From the NCBI GenBank assembly GCA_900555705.1, contig USLV01000056.1, positions 1 through 7,291 of the forward strand: a stretch of 7,291 nucleotides of DNA. The letters run 5' to 3'. The stretch is from an uncultured Oscillospiraceae bacterium. GTDB lineage: Bacteria; Bacillota; Clostridia; Oscillospirales; Acutalibacteraceae. A model generated the notes under the pieces. That model saw nothing but the letters and a program-made list of their open reading frames with translations, did no database searches and was not told where the DNA came from. The translations under genes and the position numbers were made by a program. This document shows positions 1 to 6,987 of this stretch, in pieces. Within the stretch, counting starts at the first letter, position 1. The number at the start of each line of letters is the position of its first letter.

Positions 1-998
1 TCACAAAGCACCCGGTCAAACCGGCCGACCCAGTCCGGCGGACAGTCCGACGAGGCATCCCGGCAGACCGTCTGCAAAATGGATACCCCACAGTCCGCCG
101 CCCGCTCCGCCATCACCCGGCATTTCGCCGGATAAAGATCGCCCGCCAAAAGCTCGCCACGGTTCTCCATCATCTGGGCAACGGTCAGGCTCTTGCCGCC
201 CGGCGCCGCGCAGACATCCGCCACGCGCTCGCCCGGCTCCGGTGCCAGTGCCCGACAGCACCACTGAGAAGCCGCATCTTGATGATAATACCAGCTTTTG
301 CAGGATTTTGCAAGCTTTTTCAGGACGAAAGCCGCGGAAATCCGCACACAGTGCGGCAATCCTTCCGTCGGTATACAGACGGCGCCCGCCTCCTCCACCG
401 CCGCTGCAAACGCCGCATCGGTCGTTCGCAGCGTATTGATCCGCAGACAAACAGGCGGCGGATCGTTGAGCGAGGTCAGCAGTCCGGCCAGCACCTTGCC
501 GCCATAACACCCACGCCAGAACCGGATCAGCTCCTCCGGGCAGGAATAACGGAGTGAGAGCCCGCGATCGTCCTCCCCGAGCACATCCAGCAGCTCATGC
601 CGACGCCGCTGGATGCCGCGCAGCACGCCGTTCACAAAGCCGGCGGCGTGTCCCTGCTTCATCCGCTTCACAAGATTGACCGATTCGCTGACCGCAGCGG
701 ATGCAGGGATTTTCTCCATATATAAAAGTTGATAAGCGCCGAGTCGAAGACTTTCCACCACCGCCGGATGCATCCGACGAAGCGGCACGGAGGAACAGGC
801 CGCGATCAGATAATCCAGCGTCAGCCGCCGCTCGGTCACGCCATACACCAGCCGGGTGGCCAGCGCGGCATCAGTAGTCGTCAACGCCGTGGTTTTCAAC
901 AGTTGATCCAACACGATGTTCGAATACCCCTGTTCGCCGCCGATCTGCATCAGAGCCCGCGCTGCGGCCAGACGCGGGTTCATCGGACGCTCAGTCAC
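1..998 (-). CDS. rsmB: 16S rRNA (cytosine-967-C5)-methyltransferase RsmB, 3' end cut by window edge
   Basis: RsmB transfers a methyl group from S-adenosylmethionine to C5 of a cytosine in 16S rRNA (C967 in E. coli numbering). Seen: an open frame of 332 codons with no stop, leaving the window at base 1. The N-terminal part (to about residue 140, including GHAAGFVNGVLRG) matches the NusB-like RNA-binding domain. RINTLR lies at residues 186-191, and the SAM-binding motif I DVCAAPGGKS at 261-270. The frame reaches FDRVLC at the edge, where the family continues into the PCSG motif, so the two catalytic cysteines lie outside the window. Start: GTG at 998, because GAGG sits 7 bases upstream; the in-frame ATG at 983 lacks a good site. 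The GTG start overlaps the end of the upstream peptidase gene by 8 bases, suggesting translational coupling. In Firmicutes rsmB normally follows fmt in this cluster. Identification is firm; the start is an inference. Confidence 0.93.
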   Translation of the reverse strand, partial: MTERPMNPRLAAARALMQIGGEQGYSNIVLDQLLKTTALTTTDAALATRLVYGVTERRLTLDYLIAACSSVPLRRMHPAVVESLRLGAYQLLYMEKIPASAAVSESVNLVKRMKQGHAAGFVNGVLRGIQRRRHELLDVLGEDDRGLSLRYSCPEELIRFWRGCYGGKVLAGLLTSLNDPPPVCLRINTLRTTDAAFAAAVEEAGAVCIPTEGLPHCVRISAAFVLKKLAKSCKSWYYHQDAASQWCCRALAPEPGERVADVCAAPGGKSLTVAQMMENRGELLAGDLYPAKCRVMAERAADCGVSILQTVCRDASSDCPPDWVGRFDRVLC

Positions 999-1677
999 GA
1001 TTTCGCCTCGAAAGAAGCAGAATTAGCCGCAGGAAGCTCATCAGCGCCACCAGCATGGAAGCAACGTAGGTCATGGCCGCGGCGGTCAACACCTGTCGAA
1101 CCCCTTTCAGCTCTTCCTCCGTCATCATGCCGCCCTCTCGCAGCGCCTTCATGGCACGAGCACTCGCGTTGAATTCCACCGGCAGGGTCAGCAGCTGAAA
1201 CAGTACCGCCACACCGAAAAACGCGAGGCCGAGATAGGCGAGCAAATCACTATAGAGCAGCATACCCGCCAAAAACAGGTAGGGCGCGATTGTCGAAGCG
1301 ATGCGGGTGGTCGGCAGGATGACACTACGGATTTTGATCGGCATATAGCCGTTCGCATATTGCAGCGCATGGCCGGTCTCATGAGCGGCCACGCCGACCG
1401 CCGCGACAGAGGAAACCTGTCCGACCGGCTCAGAAAGACGAATGACATTGGTGCGAGGATCGTAGTGGTCGGTCATCGAACCCGCAACCGACTCAAGCGC
1501 GACCGAAATGCCGTTTTGCCGCTGAATCTCCCGCGATGCCTCTGCTCCCGTTAGCCCGGAACGAACTCCCATCTGGCTGTACTTATGAAAGGCGGATTTC
1601 ACCTTGAACTGTGCCCACACCGTCACCAGCAGCGCCGGCACCACCAACAACCAATAATATTGATCAAAAAAGAACAT
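991..1677 (-). CDS. Membrane zinc metallopeptidase, YugP-like (Zn_peptidase_2 family)
   Basis: A predicted membrane-anchored zinc metalloprotease of the family that includes B. subtilis YugP; its substrate is not known to me. Counting from the ATG at 1677 (228 residues), a hydrophobic segment lies at about 6-20, the zinc-binding HETGH at 99-103 within AAHETGHALQ, two closely spaced hydrophobic segments at about 131-163, the family motif LPVEFNASARA at 165-175 (its Glu is a plausible third zinc ligand), and a last hydrophobic stretch at about 203-222. The C-terminus is basic (RRNRD). Length is typical for the family. Start: AAGGAGG lies 9 bases before ATG 1677; an in-frame TTG at 1683 is only 3 bases from that site and is rejected. 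The gene begins 14 bases after the fmt stop and overlaps rsmB by 8 bases. In many clostridia this peptidase sits between fmt and rsmB (from memory), so the position is not anomalous. Family call firm, function unknown. Confidence 0.92.
   Translation of the reverse strand: MFFFDQYYWLLVVPALLVTVWAQFKVKSAFHKYSQMGVRSGLTGAEASREIQRQNGISVALESVAGSMTDHYDPRTNVIRLSEPVGQVSSVAAVGVAAHETGHALQYANGYMPIKIRSVILPTTRIASTIAPYLFLAGMLLYSDLLAYLGLAFFGVAVLFQLLTLPVEFNASARAMKALREGGMMTEEELKGVRQVLTAAAMTYVASMLVALMSFLRLILLLSRRNRD
1006..1009 (-). promoter_or_regulatory. Ribosome binding site of rsmB (GAGG), decides the GTG start
   Basis: GAGG on the minus strand lies 7 bases before GTG at 998. The later in-frame ATG at 983 would have no Shine-Dalgarno sequence at suitable distance, so the GTG start is preferred. 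The site lies inside the end of the upstream peptidase gene. Confidence 0.5.
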
Positions 1678-1686
1678 CAGCAACTG

Positions 1687-1693
1687 CCTCCTT
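1687..1693 (-). promoter_or_regulatory. Ribosome binding site of the YugP-like peptidase gene (AAGGAGG)
   Basis: AAGGAGG overlaps the fmt TAA stop codon (1692-1694) and lies 9 bases before ATG 1677. This spacing rules out the in-frame TTG at 1683 as start and suggests coupling of the two genes. Confidence 0.8.
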
Positions 1694-2621
1694 ATTCTTT
1701 TCCGAAAACATACCCCACACCGATGGGATGTCCCCGCAGAAAGTCCTGTATATCCATCCGCCGCGCTCCCTCATACTGTACCTCCAGCAGCTCAAGTGAG
1801 CCCTCACCGCAAGATATAGTAAAGGGGGCCAGCTTTACAACTTCTCCTGCCTCCGCATCGGCAATCTCTTCGCCAACGCGGGAACGATGCACTTTCAAAA
1901 TCTTACCCCCATACCGGCAGCAGGCAGACGGCCAGGGATTCAGCCCACGCACCTGGTTGTGCAGTACCGCCGCCGGCTTCGAAAAGTCCAGTGGCGAGAG
2001 CGATTTGTCCAGCATCGGAGCGTAACTTGCCAGTGCGTCATCCTGCTTTTGCGGCCGAAGCGTCCCCGCCTCGAGCTGACGAATGGTATCCGACAGCACC
2101 GAGGCGCCGAGAGCCGAGAGCGCGTCATGCAGTTCACCGCTCGTCATCTCCGGCGTCAGTGCCAGATGGCCGGTAAGCAGCATGTCGCCGGTATCCAGCC
2201 CCGCTTCCATCCGCATGGTGGTCACACCTGCCTCGTTCTCGCCGTTCAGCACCGCCCATTGGATCGGCGCCGCACCGCGATATCGCGGCAGCAGCGAAGC
2301 ATGTACGTTGATGCAGCCAAAGCGTGGCAGGTCGAGCAAGCGCTGCGACAGGATGCGGCCATAGGCCACGACGACGAACAAATCCGCTTTCTCCGCCTCC
2401 AGCCGCTCATAAACCTCCTCGGTTTTCAGCACTGGCGGCTGAAACACCTCGAGCTCATTTGACAAGGCGAACTCCTTCACAGGTGGAGCCGCCAACTGAT
2501 GACCCCGCCCCTTCGGCTTATCCGCCTGGGTCACCACCAGCGAGACCTCATGGCCATCCTCCAGCAGTCGGGCCAGACACGGAACGGCGAAATAAGGCGT
2601 TCCCATAAACACGATTTTCAA
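1692..2621 (-). CDS. fmt: Methionyl-tRNA formyltransferase
   Basis: Transfers a formyl group from 10-formyltetrahydrofolate to Met-tRNA(fMet), making the bacterial initiator tRNA. The 309-residue length is normal. Seen: the N-terminal FMGTPYFAVP at 5-14; the formyl-transfer core NVHASLLPRYRGAAPIQWA at 105-123 with catalytic Asn105 and His107; GLDTGDM at 141-147 with catalytic Asp143; and a C-terminal OB-fold-like tRNA-binding domain from about residue 205, with RGLNPWPSACC near 219-229. The start is TTG at 2621: the next Met is residue 6, which would remove the conserved KIVF strand, and GGAGG lies 9 bases upstream of the TTG. Only 4 bases separate it from the stop of def, whose product removes the formyl group that Fmt adds, so the pair is co-transcribed. 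All key residues are present; identification is secure. Confidence 0.97.
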   Translation of the reverse strand: MKIVFMGTPYFAVPCLARLLEDGHEVSLVVTQADKPKGRGHQLAAPPVKEFALSNELEVFQPPVLKTEEVYERLEAEKADLFVVVAYGRILSQRLLDLPRFGCINVHASLLPRYRGAAPIQWAVLNGENEAGVTTMRMEAGLDTGDMLLTGHLALTPEMTSGELHDALSALGASVLSDTIRQLEAGTLRPQKQDDALASYAPMLDKSLSPLDFSKPAAVLHNQVRGLNPWPSACCRYGGKILKVHRSRVGEEIADAEAGEVVKLAPFTISCGEGSLELLEVQYEGARRMDIQDFLRGHPIGVGYVFGKE

Positions 2622-2625
2622 GCGA

Positions 2626-3078
2626 TCAGTCCTCCAGCATCCGGATCACGTGCTGCTTGAACAAAATGCCGTCGAGATGATCCGTCTCATGGCATATGCA
2701 GCGGGCAACCAGATCCTCCCCGTTCATATAGAAAAACTTGCCGAAACGATCCTGAGCTTTCAGCTTGACCTTTCTCGGCCGCTTGGTGATGCCGTATTCC
2801 CCGGGACAGGAGAGGCATCCCTCCGCCTCCTCCTGATTTCCCTTCCGGTCAACGATCTCGGGGTTCACCGCCTCGATGATCCCCTCGCCGAAGTCCATCA
2901 CAAATACCCGCCGGAGCACGCCCACCTGCGGCGCAGCCAGTCCGACCCCATCCGCGGTGTGCAGCGTCTCCGCCATGTCGTCCAGCAGCTGCCAAAGCCG
3001 CTCGTCAAAGTCTGTCACCGGCCGGCTCACCTTTTGCAGAACCGGATCGCCCTCCCGGACAATATTGCGTATTGCCAT
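2626..3078 (-). CDS. def: Peptide deformylase
   Basis: Metal-dependent hydrolase that removes the formyl group from the N-terminal methionine of nascent proteins at the ribosome exit. The three deformylase motifs are all present in 150 residues: GVGLAAPQ at 44-51, EGCLS at 86-90 with metal ligand Cys88, and HETDHLDG at 130-137 with ligands His130 and His134 and catalytic Glu131. The residue before His130 is Cys rather than the textbook Gln; as I recall this is common in clostridial enzymes. The short C-terminus lacks the long helix of E. coli-type enzymes, fitting the compact form seen in many Clostridia. ATG start at 3078 with AAGGAGG 7 bases upstream. It follows the priA stop by 17 bases and precedes fmt by 4. 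Confidence 0.97.
   Translation of the reverse strand: MAIRNIVREGDPVLQKVSRPVTDFDERLWQLLDDMAETLHTADGVGLAAPQVGVLRRVFVMDFGEGIIEAVNPEIVDRKGNQEEAEGCLSCPGEYGITKRPRKVKLKAQDRFGKFFYMNGEDLVARCICHETDHLDGILFKQHVIRMLED
2631..2635 (-). promoter_or_regulatory. Ribosome binding site of fmt (GGAGG), supports a TTG start
   Basis: GGAGG within the last codons of def lies 9 bases before the TTG at 2621. It supports this non-ATG start and suggests that translation of fmt depends on translation through def. Confidence 0.75.
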
Positions 3079-3095
3079 GCTGTTTCCTCCTTACT

Positions 3096-5555
3096 CTATA
3101 GCATGCCCGCAGGATTGATATCTGCAAACACTGTGACGGCTTTATTTTCCGGTTTTTTCGAAAAATCCGTCAGCAGTGACGCGATCATCTCCCGTATCCG
3201 GGCAGAATTCACCATTTTCATCAGCAACTTATAGCGCCATTTCCCGGCAACCCGTGAAACGGCAGCAGGGGTCGGATCCAACACAATCGCAGGCAACCCC
3301 CGGAACCGCCCGGTCAGCCGCTCATGCAGCAGCGACAGAAAGCGGGAAGCCGCCTCACGAACCGGCACCTCCTCCCGGCCGACAAAGCCAAAGAGGCAGA
3401 TATCCGCATAGGGCGGATAGCGCATCAGCCGCCGGGATTCGATCTCCATCTCATAAAAGCCGGTATAATCCTGTCGGGCCGCCAGCGCGATCACCTCGTT
3501 CTCCGGCGTATAGGTCTGTACCACCGCCAGTCCCTGTGTCTCCCGCCGTCCCGCCCGGCCGATCACCTGTGTCAGCAGCGAGAAGGTGGTCTCAAAGCAG
3601 CGGTAGTCGCCACCGTAAAGCGACTGGTCGGCGGAGAGCACCCCCACCAGCCCGACATTCGGGAAGTCCAGCCCCTTTGCCACCATCTGGGTGCCGATCA
3701 TGATGTCGTAATCCCCCGCCGCAAATGCACCGAAGCGCTTTTCATAGGCGAAACGGGACATAGTGGTGTCGGTATCCATCCGGAGAACCGACGCCTCCGG
3801 AAACCGTTCGGCGAGCTCTTCCTCAACGCGCTGGGTGCCGAGCCCGGCATAGCGCAGCTTATCCGAACCGCAGGAGGGACAAATTCGCACCGGCGGCTGC
3901 ATATGGCCGCAGTAGTGGCAGACCAGCTGCTCGTTCGCGCGGTGGTAGGTCATCGAAATGCTACAGGACGGACAGGTCACGACATAGCCGCAACTGCGAC
4001 AGGACACATGCGTATGATATCCCCGTCGGTTCAGCAGCAGGATCACCTGCCGCCGTTCGTCGAGGCAGCAGCGCATCGCCGCCTCGAGCCGGGAGCCGAT
4101 AACCCCCGCAGACGGCTCCTCCCGCATATCCGCAATCACCACCTCCGGCAACGGCGCATCGCCGAAGCGACCTGTCATGGTGTACAGCGCATAGCGACCG
4201 CTCACCGCCGCATGATAGCTCTCGATCGATGGGGTCGCAGAGGCAAGCACCAGCAGCGCTCCCTGCCGCGCACAGCGGAACCGGGCGACATCCCGCGCAT
4301 GATAGCGCGGCGAGGACTCGGATTTGTAGGTGTGCTCCTGCTCCTCGTCCATCACAATCAGCCCCAAATGCGAACACGGGGCAAACACAGCGGACCGTGT
4401 GCCGATCACCACCTGCGCCTCTCCCCGTTTGATACGTTTCCATTCATCCATCCGCTCGCCGATCGACAAGCCGCTGTGCAGCACCGCCACCCGCCGCCCA
4501 TACCGCTCGAGAAAGAGCGCCATCATCTGGGGGGTCAGCGAGATCTCCGGCACCAGCACCAGCGCCTGCCGTCCGTCGGCCAGCACCTGGTCAATCAGGC
4601 TCATATACACCCGCGTTTTTCCACTGCCGGTGACGCCGTAGAGCAGCGCGGCAGCGGGCTCATGCCGCCGATAGTCGGCGAGCAGGCCATCCAAAGCGTG
4701 TCGCTGTTCGTCATTCAGCGGAAGCGGCGTCAGCGGCGGCGCCTCCGCCGACCGCGCATAGGGCGCCCGCAGCACCTCCTGATCGTAATACGTCAGCAAT
4801 CCCTTTTTAACGAGCGCCGTGACCACTGCCTGCGTCACCGAGGCGAAGTAGCAAAGCTCCTTCACCGAGGCGCAGCCGACATCACGCAGCAGACGGAGGA
4901 CGGCTGTCTGCTTTTCCGTACAGCCCCGGAGCGTTATCTCCTCCGCCAACTGATCCTCCGGGATCGCCAGACGCACCATCCGCACCGAGGCATCGCCCGC
5001 CAGCCGCGCCGCCTCATCGCTCCGGCTGATCAGCCCCCGCTCCACCAGCCGCTGCGGCAGCTCGCTCTCCTCGGTCAGCCCCATGCGGGCGAGCAGCCGA
5101 TCCCGCTCCAGTCCCTCCGGGCTGCGCCGGAGCATATCCAGCAGCCGCTTCTCCTCAGTGGACAGCGTCTCCAGTGCCTCCGCCGACGGCGATTCTGCCA
5201 GACGGTAGCAGGGACGGACGCGCATCCCAAGCCCGGTCGGGAGCATCGCCCGCACCGCCTCAAAAACGGTACAGAAGGTACGCTCCCGCAGCCAGAGCGC
5301 CAGATCCATCAGCTCGCTGTCCAGCAGCGGTGTGCGATCCAGCACTTCCGAGACCGGTTTGAGCCGCTCGACCTCGGCGGCCCCGTCCAGCTCCACAACA
5401 ATTCCCTGCCGCTTGCGATTGCCGCCGCCGAAGGGCACCACCACCCGACAGCCCCGTTCGATCGGGACATCCGGCGGTACCAGATAGCTGTAAGGTTTGT
5501 CAAAGTGAAAGGCGGCCCCGTCCACCGCCACCTTGACAACACGCGGCAGAAACAT
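3096..5555 (-). CDS. priA: Primosomal protein N' (replication restart helicase PriA)
   Basis: Superfamily 2 3'-to-5' DNA helicase that recognises stalled or collapsed forks and starts primosome assembly for replication restart. Counting from ATG 5555 (819 residues): N-terminal 3'-DNA-binding domain, including DKPYSYLVP at about 19-27; Walker A GVTGSGKT at 307-314; Walker B DEEQ at 403-406; helicase motif SATPS near 439-443; eight zinc-binding cysteines in four CxxC pairs at 519/522, 528/531, 546/549 and 559/562; GTQMVAKGLDF at 621-631; QVIGRAGR at 663-670; and the C-terminal ending DINPAGML. DEEQ instead of DEEH is common in Firmicutes. The start is ATG 5555 because AGGAGG is 8 bases upstream; an in-frame GTG at 5564 overlaps that site and is rejected. 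It lies 30 bases after rpoZ, without the coaBC gene usually found between them, and 17 bases before def. All motifs intact. Confidence 0.97.
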   Translation of the reverse strand: MFLPRVVKVAVDGAAFHFDKPYSYLVPPDVPIERGCRVVVPFGGGNRKRQGIVVELDGAAEVERLKPVSEVLDRTPLLDSELMDLALWLRERTFCTVFEAVRAMLPTGLGMRVRPCYRLAESPSAEALETLSTEEKRLLDMLRRSPEGLERDRLLARMGLTEESELPQRLVERGLISRSDEAARLAGDASVRMVRLAIPEDQLAEEITLRGCTEKQTAVLRLLRDVGCASVKELCYFASVTQAVVTALVKKGLLTYYDQEVLRAPYARSAEAPPLTPLPLNDEQRHALDGLLADYRRHEPAAALLYGVTGSGKTRVYMSLIDQVLADGRQALVLVPEISLTPQMMALFLERYGRRVAVLHSGLSIGERMDEWKRIKRGEAQVVIGTRSAVFAPCSHLGLIVMDEEQEHTYKSESSPRYHARDVARFRCARQGALLVLASATPSIESYHAAVSGRYALYTMTGRFGDAPLPEVVIADMREEPSAGVIGSRLEAAMRCCLDERRQVILLLNRRGYHTHVSCRSCGYVVTCPSCSISMTYHRANEQLVCHYCGHMQPPVRICPSCGSDKLRYAGLGTQRVEEELAERFPEASVLRMDTDTTMSRFAYEKRFGAFAAGDYDIMIGTQMVAKGLDFPNVGLVGVLSADQSLYGGDYRCFETTFSLLTQVIGRAGRRETQGLAVVQTYTPENEVIALAARQDYTGFYEMEIESRRLMRYPPYADICLFGFVGREEVPVREAASRFLSLLHERLTGRFRGLPAIVLDPTPAAVSRVAGKWRYKLLMKMVNSARIREMIASLLTDFSKKPENKAVTVFADINPAGML

Positions 5556-5563
5556 GGGCCTCA

Positions 5564-5569
5564 CCTCCT
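5564..5569 (-). promoter_or_regulatory. Ribosome binding site of priA (AGGAGG), decides the ATG start
   Basis: AGGAGG in the rpoZ-priA gap lies 8 bases before ATG 5555. The in-frame GTG at 5562-5564 overlaps its last base and so cannot be served by it, which shortens the protein by three residues relative to the longest ORF. Confidence 0.85.
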
Positions 5570-5585
5570 CTTGACAGCGCTTCGC

Positions 5586-5813
5586 TTATTCGGCTTCCTC
5601 GTCCTCTTCTTCGTCCGCCGGCTCCGGCATCATCACCTTGTACTTCCCGGCGGTCAGGTCGCTGATTGCGAGGCTGACCGGCTTTTCCAGCAGAATGATG
5701 CCGTCGGTCTCCGCATCCTCGGCGATATCCCGCGCCCGCTTTGCCACACCGATCACAATGGCATAACGGCTCTTGTTTCCCTGTAACGTCTCGATATCTG
5801 TCGGTCTAAGCAT
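5586..5813 (-). CDS. rpoZ: DNA-directed RNA polymerase subunit omega
   Basis: Small accessory subunit that helps fold and hold the beta' subunit in RNA polymerase. The 75-residue product shows the family pattern: N-terminal MLRPTDIETL, then SRYAIVIGVAKRARDI at 15-30 containing the conserved AKRAR, then KPVSLAISDLTAGKYK at 44-59. It ends in a strongly acidic tail (ADEEEDEEAE), a low-complexity extension also common in clostridial omega subunits. ATG start at 5813; GGAGG lies 9 bases upstream inside gmk. The start overlaps the gmk stop by 8 bases (ATGCTTAG), so translation is probably coupled. gmk-rpoZ adjacency is conserved across many bacteria. The short and variable sequence leaves slight uncertainty, but context makes the call strong. 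Confidence 0.94.
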   Translation of the reverse strand: MLRPTDIETLQGNKSRYAIVIGVAKRARDIAEDAETDGIILLEKPVSLAISDLTAGKYKVMMPEPADEEEDEEAE

Positions 5814-6417
5814 TCTGAATTACCTCCGTAATATAGTTCTCCATGCGGCTGTAGCGCATATTTTCCGCATCGATGATGGTGTTGATGCGGCGAACCGCCA
5901 TCTCTACCTCATCATTGATGACGACATAGCTGTAGCGGAACGCCCGGCTGAGCTCCCAGCGGGCTACCGAAAGCCGTCCCTGAATTTTCTCCTCCGTCTC
6001 AGTAGCGCGGCCGCGCAGACGGCGCTCCAGCTCCGCCATTGAGGGAATCGTGATAAAGAGGGAGACGAGCTCCTCCTCTCTGTCCATCACCTTTTCCGCG
6101 CCCTGCACCTCGATTTCCAGCAGCACATTCTTTCCGGCCGCCAGCCAGTCGGCAATCGGCGCGCGCGGCGTACCGTAGTAATTGCCGTTATACTCCGCAT
6201 ATTCGAGGAAAGCATCCTCTCGGATCATCTGCTCAAATTCTTCCCGGGTACGGAAATAATAATGCACGCCTTCCTCCTCTCCCGGCCTGGGGGCGCGCGT
6301 CGTCGCGGAGATTGACAATACCGTATCGTCCCGCGCGGCGAGCAAACTCTTGATGATGGTCCCTTTTCCCGAGCCGGACGGCCCGGAAAGCGCGATCAGC
6401 GTCCCTCGTCTTGTCAT
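5806..6417 (-). CDS. gmk: Guanylate kinase
   Basis: Phosphorylates GMP to GDP with ATP, an essential cytosolic step in purine nucleotide synthesis and recycling. The 203-residue length is standard. Seen: P-loop GPSGSGKGT at 12-20; the GMP-binding segment SATTRAPRPGE at 37-47 with Ser37, Arg41 and Arg44; FLEYAEYNGNYYGTP at 70-84 with Glu72 and Tyr81; LLEIEVQGA at 99-107; and the lid region RLRGRATETEEKIQGRL around 132-148 with its conserved arginines. ATG start at 6417 overlaps the remA stop as ATGA, giving translational coupling; AGAGGAG lies 11 bases upstream in the acidic tail codons of remA. The yicC-remA-gmk-rpoZ order is typical of Firmicutes. No missing residues or anomalies. Confidence 0.98.
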   Translation of the reverse strand: MTRRGTLIALSGPSGSGKGTIIKSLLAARDDTVLSISATTRAPRPGEEEGVHYYFRTREEFEQMIREDAFLEYAEYNGNYYGTPRAPIADWLAAGKNVLLEIEVQGAEKVMDREEELVSLFITIPSMAELERRLRGRATETEEKIQGRLSVARWELSRAFRYSYVVINDEVEMAVRRINTIIDAENMRYSRMENYITEVIQNA

Positions 6418-6680
6418 TCCTCGTCCAACTCCTCTTCCTCGTCCTCACGGTCGTTCAGACGGTTGGCCACCGTCTCCGGCTGCACCGCCGACAGGATCAC
6501 ATGGTCACTGTCGGTAACCAGTACGGCGCGGGTGCGGCGGCCATAGGTCGCGTCGATCAGAGAACCGCGATCCTTCGCGTCCTGGATGATGCGCTTGATG
6601 GGCGCCGATTCCGGACTGACGATGGCCACCAGCCGGTTGGCCGACACCATGTTGCCGAATCCGATGTTGATGAGCTTCAT
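6414..6680 (-). CDS. remA: RemA/DUF370 family DNA-binding regulatory protein
   Basis: Member of the RemA family; B. subtilis RemA is a DNA-binding activator of extracellular matrix genes, and the role in most clostridia is not established. The 88-residue protein carries the highly conserved core: INIGFGNMV at 4-12, IVSPESAPIKRIIQDA at 20-35, LIDATYGRRTRAVLV at 41-55 with the basic YGRRTR element, and SDHVILSAVQPETVANRL at 58-75. It then ends in an acidic tail (DREDEEEELDEE) not needed for the core fold. ATG start at 6680, with GAGGA about 10 bases upstream in a 17-base gap after the yicC stop. Its stop overlaps the gmk start. Position next to yicC and gmk is the normal Firmicute arrangement. 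Family call is secure, physiological role inferred. Confidence 0.95.
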   Translation of the reverse strand: MKLINIGFGNMVSANRLVAIVSPESAPIKRIIQDAKDRGSLIDATYGRRTRAVLVTDSDHVILSAVQPETVANRLNDREDEEEELDEE

Positions 6681-6697
6681 GTGTGCTACTTCCTCTT

Positions 6698-6856
6698 TTA
6701 TTCAATATTTTGGATCTGTTCCCGAATCTTTTCGATCTCCGCCTTGATGTCCACCACCGTGCGCGCCAACTGCACATCCTGCGATTTGGAGCCGATGGTG
6801 TTGGCCTCGCGGTTGATCTCCTGCACGAGGAAATCCAGCTTTCGTCCAACCGGCTC
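6698..6856 (-). pseudogene. yicC: yicC 3' remnant (YicC/YloC family endoribonuclease, C-terminal ~51 residues)
   Basis: The segment from PVGRKLDFLV to the terminal EKIREQIQNIE and TAA stop is the most conserved part of the YicC family (DUF1732 end). Known family members bind and cleave RNA; E. coli YicC and B. subtilis YloC have been described as endoribonucleases. The normal gene would extend about 700 bases further upstream, but sequence of another origin lies there. It sits 17 bases upstream of remA, exactly where yicC is expected, so this is the host gene's own 3' end and not a transferred fragment. Confidence 0.85.
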
Positions 6857-6979
6857 GCCGCTGTCCATCAGCTCGCGGAGCTTGTTTTCCCCTATGCCGC
6901 TGATCCGGCTCATCTGCTCAACCGTTTTGAGCATGGGAAGCACAGGCACAGTGGGATTTGATGTTTCCTTTTTTGCCAA
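6698..6979 (-). pseudogene. Chimeric ORF: excisionase-like N-terminus fused in frame to YicC C-terminus
   Basis: A continuous 93-codon frame that does not resemble one family. Residues 1-42 look like the start of a small excisionase/DNA-binding protein of conjugative elements: a lysine-rich start, then VPVLPMLKTVEQMSRISG and GIGENKLRELMDSGE, the helix-turn-helix of a MerR/Xis-like winged-helix fold, which should continue into a wing but does not. Residues from about 43 (PVGRKLDFLVQEINREANT, then GSKSQDVQLARTVVDIKAEI, then EKIREQIQNIE) are the conserved C-terminal end of the YicC/YloC endoribonuclease family, normally about 290 residues, so roughly 240 residues of YicC are missing. The two halves meet at LMDSGE (6854-6871). 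The start is TTG at 6979 with AAAGGGGG 8 bases upstream. Neither half is likely to work alone: the Xis lacks its C-terminal half and YicC its nuclease N-domain. Recombination at microhomology and assembly chimerism are both possible. Confidence 0.8.
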
Positions 6980-6987
6980 TGAGATAA

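Noticed and set aside
16..510. Minus-strand ORF of 164 codons
   Set aside because: It is out of frame with rsmB, whose frame carries RINTLR and DVCAAPGGKS across the same bases; the product is a low-complexity Gly/Arg-rich shadow.
2689..2691. Cys instead of Gln before the HETDH motif of peptide deformylase
   Set aside because: The metal ligands and catalytic Glu are intact, and CHE at this position is, to my knowledge, frequent in clostridial deformylases; not evidence of lost activity.
4335..4346. DEEQ instead of DEEH in the PriA Walker B motif
   Set aside because: A common variant in Firmicute PriA; all other helicase and zinc motifs are present.
3324..5786. Plus-strand ORF of 820 codons opposite priA
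   Set aside because: It lies fully antisense to priA and part of rpoZ, both of which have all family motifs. The translation is His/Arg/Gln-rich with no recognisable domain, the usual product of GC-rich codon bias on the opposite strand.
6854..6871. Junction as a normal integration site (att) of the element
   Set aside because: The break falls inside the xis-like coding sequence, with no int gene and no direct repeat pair in view, unlike the end of a Tn916/Tn1549-type element.
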